DNA from: Pohlia nutans
Taxonomy: Eukaryota; Streptophyta; Bryopsida; Bryales; Mniaceae
Length of the DNA stretch: 64,000 nucleotides
Direction of reading: 5' to 3'
NCBI GenBank assembly: GCA_022496805.1
Contig: CM040106.1
Span: forward strand, 8,432,001-8,496,000
Numbering within the stretch: the first letter of the stretch is position 1; each line of letters opens with the position of its first letter. Below are positions 10,230 through 20,501 of this stretch, piece after piece. The translations under genes and the position numbers were made by a program. A model generated the notes under the pieces. The model was not told where the DNA came from. It made no database searches and saw only the letters and a list, made by a program, of their open reading frames with translations.

Positions 10230-12044
10230 CTTGAGGGTTGAACTGTATCACGGAGTTAGTGCAAAAGCATAGAGCCACTACTCTGCTTAGAATCAGGTAT
10301 TGATGATATAGTTGCGGCAACAAAGACTACGGTGTAAAACACTCAAAGGAGCCACACATGTGACTCCACATAATGATATGAGGCCAGGTAGTCATATATA
10401 TATGACTTGACAGAGTTATGTGACTCAATCAAGTCATACATGTGGACAATGGCACGATATGGGTTCCACAAAGGAACGTCTCTCTAAAAAACTGTCATTT
10501 TGTGACTATTCAACTTGGATTCTGTTGAGAGCATTTCCAGTGTACACATACATGAAAGTATTCAAGCCACAACTGCTCATGACACAATTAAACTGATTAA
10601 AGAAGACAACTGTGTCAAGAGAGTACAGTCATTGTAACATCATTAAATGGAGAGATTATGTCAAGAGAATCTCCAGTCATTGTAACATCACTACTGTAGT
10701 CACTAAACAACCAAACCTTGTGACCTAATTTCAACCCTTCAAAAGCAGGGGATGGTTATGAGTAGGAAGTGTTGACATCGTCCAAGTGAACTTAATTTGC
10801 ATTCTACAAGCTCTATCATTCTCTTAAACACACACTTCAATCGAAATATGTCTTCATAAGAAAGAAATTCCAGATTCTAAAAATGCAACGTACATCACTA
10901 AGTTCCATTGTGAGTTGTCTCTAAACAAAGTTCTATTTCCTTAACCCTTGAAAGACCAAACATTCATTGTTATAAAATGACAAATTCAATCAATTATTTT
11001 GTGAAACCTATAATTCAAATGGGACCGAATTTTCTATCACCAGATCAGTAGGGAGCATTGCATGCGTTGGTCAAAAAATTTAAACAATTGAACAAAAAGA
11101 AGTCCACATGGGACCTACTCAAAACTGCACCAAAGAAAAAATAAAAAATAAAAAAAATAGGTCGTCTACCTTAGTCATAAAGAATCCTTGACAAGAACAA
11201 GTCTTCACAACAAGTCTAGAAAAAATGAAACGGGCGATATGTCCAAACATCAGAGCATTTCTGCATTATGAGGTTGGTAGACCCATAATCTATCTTACTC
11301 AGTGTCCAAGTATGGACCAGCTAGATCTGGTAACAAGGATGGCTGCTATAGACAAATAAGGTATCACAATAACCAGAATATCTTTTAGAGTCCAACCACA
11401 GCAGAAAGGTGTACAACTAAGTTACATTACAAAAGGCAAAGAATTCAGAAATCTATGTTACGAGTGCCAAAGCAACGCGGATAGTGATACATGAGACGAC
11501 GAATCTAATGCTTCAAATGCCTGAAAACACTGTCATTTTGTGACTGATCCAAGTCATTGCCCATGTGACTGATCCAAGTCACATGTATTGTGGGAGGGGC
11601 AGCGTTTGACACGTTGCAAACAATGATCTCAAAACTGGCTAATATTAGCTGGATTTCTACCAAAAAAATGAGGCTGCTAAGCATACCAAGAAAGAAAATG
11701 AAAAAAAATTTGAAATGTAGCGAGAATGCTCATCATGTTATAAATCTATAGCAAGGGTATCACCATGGTATCACCAAGGTATCACCATGGTATCACCTTA
11801 ATATATCAACCGAATATTATAGAGGTATCGTGAGTAATACATTCACAAGGTAGTAAATGTATCTACCATTTATGTGGGAGATAGCCTGTGCTAAATGTCA
11901 AGAAGTGGTTCAGAGAGCACTGCTTGCAAAGGGAATGGGCCCAGCCACCGTGGCAGGGACAGTGTTACACATGTATCAAGCGCATGGCAGCGGTCCCAAG
12001 ATCTGATTCAGAAGTGAGATTCACTGGCCCTACAGAGACGAAAC
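10230..12044. promoter_or_regulatory. Shared central intergenic region between divergent CACTA genes
   Basis: This 1.8 kb stretch separates gene 1 (minus) from gene 2 (plus) and has no convincing coding content. It must hold both promoters if they are separate. TGACT/AGTCA palindromic pairs cluster at 10360-10450, 10495-10700 and 11530-11590. A short tandem array lies at 11757-11800. A 71-codon ORF (11888-12103) runs through the region into gene 2 exon 1 in another frame and is not believed. Confidence 0.55.
11757..11800 (+). repeat. Short tandem array of a 10-13 bp unit (GTATCACCA)
   Basis: Four copies of GTATCACC separated by ATG or AAG, ending GTATCACCTTAAT, about 250 bp upstream of the gene 2 start. 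Confidence 0.8.
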
Positions 12045-12166
12045 ATGGCGCCCGGTGGTTCAGTGTACGAGAAGGAGCGGTTGAGGAGAATTCGGGAGAA
12101 TGAGGAGGTCCTGAAGGAGCTCGGTCTGCCACCGCTTGCGACAAGCACGAAAGCCAAGAAACCTGG
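12045..12166 (+). CDS. Gene 2 probable first exon (KELGL-type N-terminus)
   Basis: Starts ATGGCGCCC and reads MAPGGSVYEKERLRRIRENE followed by EVLKELGLPPL, ending at a GGTGAGT donor. The pattern Y-E-K-x-R-x-x-R-I-x-x-N-x-x-x-x-x-x-LG(L/I) is common at the N-terminus of plant proteins carrying basic linkers like the one in the fifth exon, so it fits this gene. It ends in phase 2, while the next firm exon starts in phase 0. One more small exon is therefore probably missed in 12170-15350. Confidence 0.55.
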
Positions 12167-12239
12167 GTGAGTTACATACCTTCTTGTTTTTTCTTGCGAA
12201 TTTGATTGTTGTTGTCAAAGATCCTCCGTTGTTCCTGCA

Positions 12240-13120
12240 CATACAAGTCGTTGAGGAGAGTGGGTTTTAGGGTGTCGCTGCCAACATGTAATGCAGATAA
12301 AGGCGCCAGCAGTTAGGGTTAGGGTTTCCGCAGTCAAGCTTTTCCTTGATTCTGTTACCGTGGACTGATTCTTGATCACTGCATTTGGTTTCCAGTCTTT
12401 CAATAATTTTCAATGAATTCGGTTTCACTGCATTCGGTTTCACTGCCGTCCGGTTTTACTGCATTCGGTTTCACTGCATTCAATACTGTTGCATAACTAA
12501 GCTCGCAGTCAAGCTTTTCCTTGATTCTCTTTCCGTGGACTGATTCTTGATCACTGCATTCAATAATTTTCAATGAATTCGGTTTCACTGCATTCGGTTT
12601 CACTACATTCAATACTGTTGCATAACTAAGCTCGCAGTCAAGCTTTTCCTTGGTTTGGTTTCACTGCATTTGGCTTCACCTAGTATACTGTAAGCTTCAC
12701 CTAGAATTATGCAACAGAGTATTGAAGTTGAAGAACAGAGTATTGAACAGAGTATTGAAGTTGAAGAACAGAGTATCGAAGTTGAAGCGATATGATTATT
12801 CAGTAATTGATCATCTCTGAGCGATCATCTCCGAGCTTAGTTATGCAACAGTGGTGGCAGCTGTGGTTAGAGCCTCATGTGAATGCTGAATGTGAGAATG
12901 CTGTGGAGAATTTGCTTAGAGCCTTATGTGAATGCTGAATGTGAGAATGCTGTGGAGAATTTGCTTAGAGCCTCATGTGAATGCTGTGGAGAATTTCCTT
13001 AGAGCCTCATGTGAATGCTGAATGTGAGAATGTTGTAGAGAATTTCCTTAGAGCCTTGTCCCGGATTTGAGAATCTGCTTAGAGCCCTCATCAATCTGCT
13101 TAGAGCCTCGTCCCGGATTT
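12240..13120 (+). repeat. Clustered internal tandem repeats in the first intron of gene 2
   Basis: Three repeat families lie side by side. One is a block of about 120-150 bp with TGCATAACTAAGCTCGCAGT, AGCTTTTCCTTGATTCT and CACTGCATTCGGTTTCAC, repeated at about 12330-12420, 12480-12600 and 12620-12680. Another is TATTGAAGTTGAAGAACAGAG, repeated at 12718-12790. The third is a unit of about 54 bp with GAGCCTCATGTGAATGCTGA, repeated at about 12870-13100. ORFs here only reflect the repeats. Confidence 0.8.
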
Positions 13121-15139
13121 GAGAATCTGTTTATGTCGGAGAATCTGTTGAACATTCTTTCCAGTGAATTCTTACATTCTTGTTAGAATTTACGGATGTT
13201 CATATATGACGTACCGTAAGCACAATCTGGCAAATGAATCTTCTTGTGGAGTAGTAAGTAGTAACTAACTTTTCTCAACTACACAGCTTCAATTGGTGAT
13301 CATCAAGGTGAGTAGGTCGGCAGAAATATTAATGTGTATACCTTGCAATCTAATTAATTTCAAGCGAACTGGACCACGTATGAGGTAGACAGTATAATTC
13401 ATGAAATGCAGTTGAGATTTAGACTTTAGACATGTATACTGCAATCATTCGGAGACATTCCTTAATTGGTATACACATGTATCAGCTAGTATCGATCGAC
13501 TCATATTAATCATAATATAAAAACTGAAACTTGTTGATCTTTATCACATCATCCCTGTATACAAATTTTAATCAGATTTGAGTTGTTGTCTTTACTCTTT
13601 AAATTTGGATTTAAACAATCCTGCAGTCACTAGTACGATTAATTTTGATGCGAACTGCAAAGAAAATGCCAAATGAATGTGTTGTTATCTTTTTCAATTC
13701 TTCACAATCACAACTGTGATACTTAGTCAACCATGATATACTGGTTGGAAGGTATTTGTGTGGGTGGGCTCTATCGATCATGGCCTTTGTGTGCTCTCCG
13801 GCAGACTGGGTTCCCGGTGAGACTCGTAATAGAAAGAAATTGCCCTGCTTCATCTTATGCTTCCCCTCGTGTAAACGGCCCTAGTATCGTTCAGTCAATC
13901 CAGTAAACAGGGAGCTATATCAAGACAGCTAATTTCCCTACTCGTGATATTAGGTAGAAATAGAGTCAGTATCACAAATTGCAAGAGGATTGTTTCCAGG
14001 TGACCAAATTGACAAAGTAGATGAGGAAGCTCGGTTAGATATATATAATCATTACATGAATCTGATAACGAAATAAAGTGAAGAACCTTAAGTTAAATGT
14101 TGTACATATGAAACAATCTGTGAGTATAATCTATGAAGTTACCACGAGTGGGAGCTAGCTAGAACAGGTACTTAACCCTTTAGTGCCCAGGAGACCATAA
14201 TGTGGTCACTCAGTCATCGGAAAAGGGAATTCCGGAAAATCTGTAAAGATTTAAGTTTAATACTCTGAGGTTCAGAATTGCACAATGCTTAATGTCATCT
14301 TCTGGGAATTTCTTTTTTCAATTTGGAGCTGTGCAACTATCAAAATACGTATGAACAAAACATGAAAATACTGCAAATACTTGAAAATATAGTAAATACT
14401 TATGAATATGGCATATGTACTATGCGGTATTTCTTCTGTTTGGAAGTTTGTTATCTTGAATTTTTTTTGGATTGTGTTCTCTTGTTCATATTCCATTAGT
14501 GTATCTACTCCGATATTGATCAATGTACAAACTCCTTTCATATTTTAACGTATAATTGTTGTCCTAAACCATACATGGATAAGTCACTATCGCTTGTAAA
14601 ATTCACAATAATTATGTGTGAGTCAGTTCTTGACATGAAAGATTGCAATGGAGAGGTGTTGACATAGGTCATTGTTGAACCTCTTGACTTTTATTTTTGA
14701 AAATGCCGTCATGGTTTCAAATTTATGTGTTCTCGCACTCAACTTACTGCAACTTCATTATCATTACAGAAAGTCGGAATCCTCTAGATAGTAGGCCCTT
14801 ACCATCACAGGGCATAAAGTCAGTATCTAGACGGCAAATTAAGCTAGAGTTAGATCATAGTCTCGGTCTAGACGGCGAATTAAATGCAAGTACTGAACCC
14901 TAATTGGAGAGTGCAGGTGTTGGTGATGGTGCGCATGTCCGATGCGTTAATAGTGGCTTCATAACAATTGCATGAAATTGGGAAAAAAGCGGCAGGATAC
15001 CCCAATATCGATGAGGTCATGCTGGTCGACTTCTTCGTGAGTGTCAAAATGATTGTAGAGGTTTGTAGATGTGTTTTCGCATATTGATGAGTCCCACGGG
15101 TTCTACCCGTAGTGGAGTCCCACACCCTTCGAAGACAAA
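13121..15139. other. Intronic/untranslated part of gene 2, conserved with the inverted copy
   Basis: No exon could be proven. From about 13950 onward the sequence matches the inverted copy (62830-64000) almost base for base, including short open stretches such as 14760-14900. Conservation by descent alone explains this, because substitutions and a small indel (about 14990) are scattered without codon bias. Confidence 0.6.
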
Positions 15140-15330
15140 GTGACTCCCGCAAGTCATACTCACCGGACAGTGTGACTCGCTTGAGTCATACTCTCTTGAC
15201 ACTGTGACTCGCTTAAGTCATACTCTTGGGACAGTGTGACTCCCTTGAGTCATACTCTCAGGATATTGTGACGCCATTGAATCACATTTTGAAGTTAGTG
15301 TGACTCCTAGTCGTAATGACGGGACTTCTG
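15140..15330. repeat. Tandem palindromic GTGACTC...GAGTCATA array
   Basis: Five to six units of about 34 bp, each GTGACTC-n4-GAGTCATACTC followed by a GGACAGT-like spacer. The array sits directly before the first firm exon of gene 2 and is retained at 62640-62820 in the inverted copy. Each unit is a dyad of the TGACTC half-site. Confidence 0.85.
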
Positions 15331-15351
15331 TACTGTGACTCCCATTGTCAG

Positions 15352-15723
15352 GATATGGATAAGGAAGTAGGGAATGTGTTAAAAGTAGTTGCCAACATGC
15401 CAAATGATATGCAAGTCGAAGTATTTCGCTCGATTTCTAGTTTCCCGGCAATTACATTGCCGATTTTGGAAATGACGTCAAATGCGCTTGCGGGTGTTTT
15501 TGAGAGCAGCCGAGGCATACCTGCACAAGAGCCTTGCGGAATTCAAGAGCAGGGGGCTGGTGATGCTCTAGGCACCGTGAACTCTGCGTGTTTAGTGTGC
15601 ACTCGAGCAGCGCAGAAGGAGCTAGAAGGTGAGCTTCAGAGTGGTGACGGGGACAGCAGTCAGGACGAGCAATCAGAGGAGGAGGCATTTGTCGAGACGC
15701 GGTCAACATCAAAGAAGCGGAAG
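15352..15723 (+). CDS. Gene 2 exon: acidic, Ser-rich segment
   Basis: Follows a CATTGTCAG acceptor and ends at GGAAG|GTAAG; 124 codons in phase 0. Begins DMDKEVGNVLKVVANMPNDM and ends with an acidic tract then STSKKRK. No family recognised. The inverted copy has the same exon at 62235-62606 with few amino-acid changes. Confidence 0.7.
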
Positions 15724-15961
15724 GTAAGACCATGAATTCTATGTGAGATGTTTCATATTTGTAATGATTCATAGTTATGTCAAACTTTAGATTAGCTGAC
15801 AAGGAAGATTAAGAACTAATGTTTTTTTTTTTAAATTGTTCTCATCCATTCCTGTTCTGAATCCGATTTCTCTAAATAGTCAAATGTCAAAGTTCATTCT
15901 TGAAATTAGGCGTTGACGTGGTCAGCTAAATGCTACGTTGCAGCGATTGTCTTGTATTCAG

Positions 15962-16834
15962 GGGGTGCACTCACATTTACCGGATCAGCCTAGGGCGTGG
16001 GCGGTGTTCCATCGTCGAAAGCCAACGAAGATTGCTGAATCAACACGGGTGAGAAGAAGAGTTGTCATGGACGATGATAACCGACAGATCGAGCTCTCGG
16101 GCGATACGCCGGAGGGGGAGGAATGGACGAGGAATGACGAAGAGGAGTACTGTGCGGATGAAAATGACGGTGGTCAACAAGGAGAGGCAAACACGGAGTT
16201 CCTTGATGAATTGGAGTTGCGGCAGCTGTCGGTGTTACGGCGGATGGCCCAGAAGGGTGCAGACCCGACACACTTGAGGGAGAGGGTGCGCAACCTAGAA
16301 GCTTCTCCGCATCGGCAATCGAAGTTGAAGAACCTGAGGAGGAACATTAAGAAATCGGACAACATTGATTTGGGCACTGCCGAAGGAAGTCACATGTGGG
16401 TAGAAGTTGATCAAGTTGGGTGCCCCACGGGACTGCATCGACCTGATTGGCTGACTAGACTGCGAGGATATTCCCGGGACTTAGACTGGAGCGTGGACAA
16501 CTTCAAGGAACATCCTCGACCGCTACTGCTTGCGATAAAGGAAAAAATGGCGGCGCAATTTGAATACCGGGGCGGACTCGGTGATGTTCCTGAGGAGGTG
16601 TTCTTCCAAGAATTGCGGACACAGATGCGGACAAAGAGGTCAAACATGAAGAAGATGCTGGAGCAAGGTCTTCCTCTTCCCGGGTATATCAAGAAATAAC
16701 ACGTGGAGAACTTCAAGAGATTGATCGCGAGGACAGACAAGATCGCCGAGGCGTATCAAATGAAGGCTTGTAGGAAGAGTGTGCAAAATGTGTCCCACTC
16801 TGGGCGATCAGAGGGGGAAGTTAGATCCCGGCTT
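15962..16834 (+). CDS. Gene 2 exon: Transposase_24-like domain with premature stop
   Basis: Exactly 291 codons between TTGTATTCAG and CTT|GTAAGT. A charged N-terminal half is followed by a basic RQSKLKNLRRNIKK. The transposase-partner domain then reads MWVEVDQVGCPTG, WLTRLRGYSRDLDW, FEYRGGLGDVPEEVFFQELR, MRTKRSNMKKMLEQGLPLPG, HVENFKRLIARTDK and SVQNVSHSGRSEGEVRSR. This order resembles the Ptta/En/Spm Transposase_24 family (PF03004 by memory), whose members bind element DNA. A TAA interrupts the domain at 16697-16699, where the other copy has CAA. Confidence 0.72.
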
Positions 16835-17077
16835 GTAAGTGACTCCTGAAACCACTCTACCATGTTATAAGTAATGTCGTTTGAGTGTAGAATACGTGAC
16901 TGGGAGCAGTCATGTTTGCGAACCACATGACTGTGCACAGTGGTTCACATGACTCCATCCAGTTGTATACACGGAGGAGATTTAATTATATGACTCATGA
17001 CAGTCATAGTTGCTTGGATTGTTTAATATTGATCCGTTTGCATCTTTTTCATGGATTCGCAGTTGCTTTTCTCACAG

Positions 17078-17489
17078 GCTGCAGATTTGGATCGTCCCCC
17101 CAACGCAGTTGGAAGTGGAGACGGAGCTTCATACACCCGGGAAATCAAATCGCAACCAATTGTCTTCTTCAAGGGGAGGAGAGCGGGGCATTGCAGCGGT
17201 CCGGAGCGAGTTGCAATCTTTCCAGGATAGCGTGAAGGGTGAATTGGAGGACATGAAGGCCATGTTCAAAGAGCTTCTGCAGGAGGTCCGCAAGCAAAAG
17301 GCGGGGACGACACCACCAGCTTCGTCTGAGGATGGCACCACGGGGTTGGAGGAACCGCCAATGCATGAAGAGGGGCCGTCTGAAGAAGAAGCCCCAGTCG
17401 AGGACCCGCACAAGGAAAAAACTATACAAAAGTCCTCCGCAGCTGTGGTCAGTGCTCCAACGGTTGAGGCAGCACACGCATCTCCGGAG
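17078..17489 (+). CDS. Gene 2 exon: coiled-coil and Pro/Glu-rich segment (frameshifted)
   Basis: Runs from CTCACAG to GGAG|GTACGT. It encodes RSELQSFQDSVKGELED and MKAMFKELLQEVRKQK, a heptad-like helix suited to dimerisation, then an acidic Pro/Ser region. The exon is 412 bp here against 411 bp in the inverted copy (60470-60880). The extra base lies in the C-run around 17094-17101 and shifts the frame after AADLDRP. Confidence 0.72.
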
Positions 17490-17810
17490 GTACGTGCTCT
17501 AACCTGAATGTTAGAGATAGTATTGTACAAACAAATTGGCGTGCGCCAACCCTAAAGGAAAAGAATGTAGAAAAAGTGAATAAAGATGCCAAATTGTTCC
17601 AATTTTTGAAAACCAATCGGATAAAATCGCTAGTTTTTATTGAAATCATTCAAATATGTGGATGAAAACATAATTCTAGATGAATATGTTAGGGCGATGC
17701 AAAGGGGGTCCGGTTGAATAGGGAGAGGGAGTCGCCACTAAATTATATTCTTGCATGTGAGCTACCAGGAGCCTTAGGAAAGCGGGAAGTCGGGGGGAAG
17801 TGATTGTCAG

Positions 17811-17948
17811 GAGGTACTGGTCGAAGTCGGTGGCCAGATGCTGCCTAGGAAGGATAAGCAGCCGCCGAGGAAGAGGAGGGGCGAGGCCAAGAAACTCTTG
17901 GCGGACCAACCCACGCGACCTAAGCGGCGAGCATCAGCAAAAGAAAAT
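17811..17948 (+). CDS. Gene 2 exon: basic linker
   Basis: 46 codons between GATTGTCAG and AAAAT|GTAAGTT. Very basic: LPRKDKQPPRKRRGEAKK and TRPKRRASAKEN. It probably provides nuclear localisation or DNA contact. It matches 59984-60121 in the inverted copy. Confidence 0.7.
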
Positions 17949-18153
17949 GTAAGTTGGCTCTCAACCCGTCTCATATGCTGAATGTGACAGGCATTAGTCA
18001 TAAACTTTGAATTATCACATAGACGCGTTATAATTATAAAGAATTAACATAACAGCGAGTAGTTGTTTTTGTTTCAAATATTAGTGACTAGTCGGAAGGG
18101 GCATTGACTCCAAATATGTTATTAATTGTTGGTCATGGAGGTGTTGCATCCAG

Positions 18154-18855
18154 GTTGCCGAGGAGGATTTGTCTGAGCGTGCAATGAAGAGGGTGGCCAA
18201 GGGAGGTGCTAGAGGAGGGAGTCCATTGAAGAAGATGAAGGTGAGAGGTGGGGGGAAGTTTCCAGTGGTTAGGGTGTCCAATTCATCGCGTAAAAAGATA
18301 GTCGTTTTGAACGTTGTAGGCTTGCTATGCGACATCCAGCCACTGCACGATAAGCGGGAATGGGGTGCAGACCTAGTGGTCCTTTATGACAAAGACTTCA
18401 ATGTGAAAATTAAGATGAGGGCCAACTATGGGCAATTCTTGACGTCGTTGTGTAAGAGTTTTGATGTTGGGATTTGGTCGCCCATAGAGCAAGGTCTCCT
18501 AGAAGTAGTGGCCAAGTTCTTGGCAAGAGGAACACGGATGGAGTGGAGTTTCCTGTGGGGAAAAGAAACTCACAGTAGCACAAGAGACCTCAACGATGTT
18601 TTTAGCATGATACCCGACCCGACAGCTGGTGCAGGTCGTTGCCTTCAATTTGACTGTGATGTAGCTGCAACGGCGCGCTCCCCACCGTCAAATGTGATTA
18701 ATCCTGCACAGTGGGACCCGTTAGAGCATAACGACGACTTTTTGAGCAGAATCATAGAGCCATTCGAAGCTTTAGCCCGCAACCCCTCTGACATTGAATA
18801 CTGCTTGGGGCACTTGGCTAAGAAGGTCGGCTTAGCATCGATACCACGTAACTTG
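18154..18855 (+). CDS. Gene 2 exon: FCP1/NIF-type HAD domain lacking the catalytic Asp
   Basis: 234 codons, uninterrupted, after a GCATCCAG acceptor. Measured from MSERAMKRV: RKKIVVLNVVGLLCDI (41-56) aligns with HAD motif I of plant FCP1-like proteins (KKLLVLDLNGLLVDI). MRANYGQFLTSLCKSFDVGI (83-102) with WS next matches the RPfxxeFLxxxxxxFDVGiWSS block. SFLWGKETHSST (127-138) matches the FxWdqshCT block. FCP1/NIF proteins dephosphorylate the RNA polymerase II C-terminal domain using the first Asp of DxDx(T/V). That residue is Asn48 here and in the second copy, and the following motif is altered too, so catalysis is probably lost. It may act as a binding module. The fold assignment is by eye. 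Confidence 0.7.
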
Positions 18856-18941
18856 GTAGGTCCACGGTGCATCATCTGTTGTTTCTTTTCTTTTTTCTCC
18901 ATGGGTTTCCTAACCTTGAATCTTTTCAACCGCGGACGCAG

Positions 18942-19355
18942 GAATTTGAAGCATTGCCGGTGGTTGTGGAGGCTTTAGCTCCAGTGGTGGCCACGGGCTC
19001 AAAAGTGGTAGAGGCTTCAACCCCAGCCTTGGCCACGGGCTCAAAGATGGCGGAGGTTTCAACTCCTGTGTTGGCTATCGGGTCGAAGGTTACAATCTTT
19101 GACTTCGACGAAGAGATGAAGGCGACGGGGACAGCGGTAGGTCACGGTGTGATTGTCAGCCTTGCAGGAGGTACACTGCATGGGCGGATTATTGAGGAAG
19201 GCAATGTTTCTGTGGCAATTTCTTCCATCGTTCCGGGATCGGAGAGCGTCTGGCTGTACGAGGCAAACAACGACAATGAGCCTCCAATGGTCCGTTTAGG
19301 AGACGCACTGAACTCTATGACCAAGTGGCCACTGGAAGCAGTGAAGGCAGCGTGA
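18942..19355 (+). CDS. Gene 2 last exon: short repeats and conserved C-terminal domain
   Basis: 137 codons plus TGA, after GGACGCAG. It begins with three repeats of about 17 residues built on VATGSKVVEASTP. It ends with a compact domain (VGHGVIVSLAGGTLHGRIIE, ISSIVPGSESVWLYEANN, LGDALNSMTKWPLEAVKAA). The end pattern (LHG...V.V..V......L....D....L.DA....WP...V) resembles a domain frequent at the C-terminus of plant En/Spm proteins (DUF8039 from memory). A diverged copy of this end also survives at 37190-37405. Confidence 0.68.
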   Translation, partial: EFEALPVVVEALAPVVATGSKVVEASTPALATGSKMAEVSTPVLAIGSKVTIFDFDEEMKATGTAVGHGVIVSLAGGTLHGRIIEEGNVSVAISSIVPGSESVWLYEANNDNEPPMVRLGDALNSMTKWPLEAVKAA

Positions 19356-19679
19356 ATTGCACATCGTAAGATCCTGGCCATCAGCTTTTTTATATGTTGA
19401 GGAGGAGTAGAAGTTGCTAACGCTAGATAGCGCCATCGTCTAGGAATTTTTGTGAATGATGGGCTATCTATTGTGATACTCAGTTTCATTTTAAACCGAA
19501 TTGAATTTCATTTCTCGGTAGCATCTTTTGTTTCTCTTTCATTGCCTCCTTTTGTACTTGCTTAGCGAACTTCTAATTGAGTCATTCTCCCTTGCCATGA
19601 CTTCCTTGTCGTAATCGCAAATCACTAATTACAATAACATAAACCCAACGCCATGCCGACACACGCATCGCACAAAACT
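19356..19679. other. 3' flank of gene 2
   Basis: No coding signal. A 297-bp MITE sits in the equivalent place of the inverted copy and is absent here (uninterrupted site at about 19403-19412). Confidence 0.7.
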
Positions 19680-20501
19680 ACCAGAAACATGACTCTCAGT
19701 CACCCGTATGTGACTCTATGTAGTCATATACGGCAATATATATCAGTAATAAGAAGACTAGTACTAGTCATGCAGTGACGGATGTGTTGCCAGTTTTGTC
19801 ACTACTGCTAGTCATATTCGGTTTGCACTGTAGCAAAAAGATGACTGGCAGTCATGAAAACATGACTAGATCTAGTCACAGACGCTGTCCTCACATTCCA
19901 ATTGTCTTGCCACGTTTGCCAAAAATATGACTAGACCGAGTCGTATTCCACGTCAGCACAAAATAAAACTCGTGGTCACAGTCCACGTGCATTGCCACGT
20001 CACCAGAATATAACTCAACGGAGTCACATTCCACGTCAACAGCAAATATGACTGACAGTCACATTCCACGTGGAGGAACCACGTCAGATTAAAATGACTA
20101 AATAGAGTCACATTACACGTCAGCTAAAAATATGACTGACAGTCACATTACACGTGGAGGTCGCCACGTCAGCAGAAATATGACTCAATAGAGTGACATT
20201 CCACGTCAGCCTAAAATGTGACTACACAGAGTCATATGCCACGTCAGTTTTTTCCCTCTTCTGCCCGGGCAGGTCAATGAAAGTTGTGTACCCCAAGGCC
20301 GGTCAACCCTATCCGTCCAATGCTGACGTGGCACTTAGATTCCGCCTCTGTATACGCTGGGGAGAGTATTTATTTTTATGACTGGATGTCTGAAGCGACT
20401 CGTCGGTAATGACTAGGTCCTGTCATCCCGCGCGTCACATTCAGAAATCCCACTGCAGTCACATTTTCCGATTTTATGACTCTGCGTAGTCATAAACGCT
20501 A
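19680..20501. repeat. Right subterminal repeat array
   Basis: A dense array in which units of about 45 bp combine ATATGACT-n-AGTCACATT with CCACGTCAGC or TGACGTGG. At least eight units can be counted between 19920 and 20250, with degenerate units outside. The same array is at 57215-57960 and, in diverged form, at 38270-38850. It is placed and organised like TNPA-binding subterminal repeats of En/Spm. Confidence 0.85.

Larger units (their letters stand above)
12045..19355 (+). pseudogene. CACTA gene 2: Transposase_24-like, coiled coil, FCP1-like HAD and C-terminal domain
   Basis: Plus-strand gene with exons at 15352-15723, 15962-16834, 17078-17489, 17811-17948, 18154-18855 and 18942-19355. 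All have GT..AG borders and phase 0 joins. A probable first exon is at 12045-12166. The same six exons occur with identical lengths (one differs by a single base) in the inverted copy at 58576-62606, which strongly supports the model. The protein would be the TNPA-like DNA-binding partner of the transposase. This copy has a TAA stop at 16697-16699 (CAA in the other copy) and a one-base insertion in a C-run near 17094-17101, so it is disabled. Confidence 0.85.

Noticed and set aside
15140..15330. CRISPR-like regularly spaced palindromes
   Set aside because: Units are contiguous TGACTC/GAGTCA dyads inside a plant transposon; spacers are not unique and no cas genes exist here.
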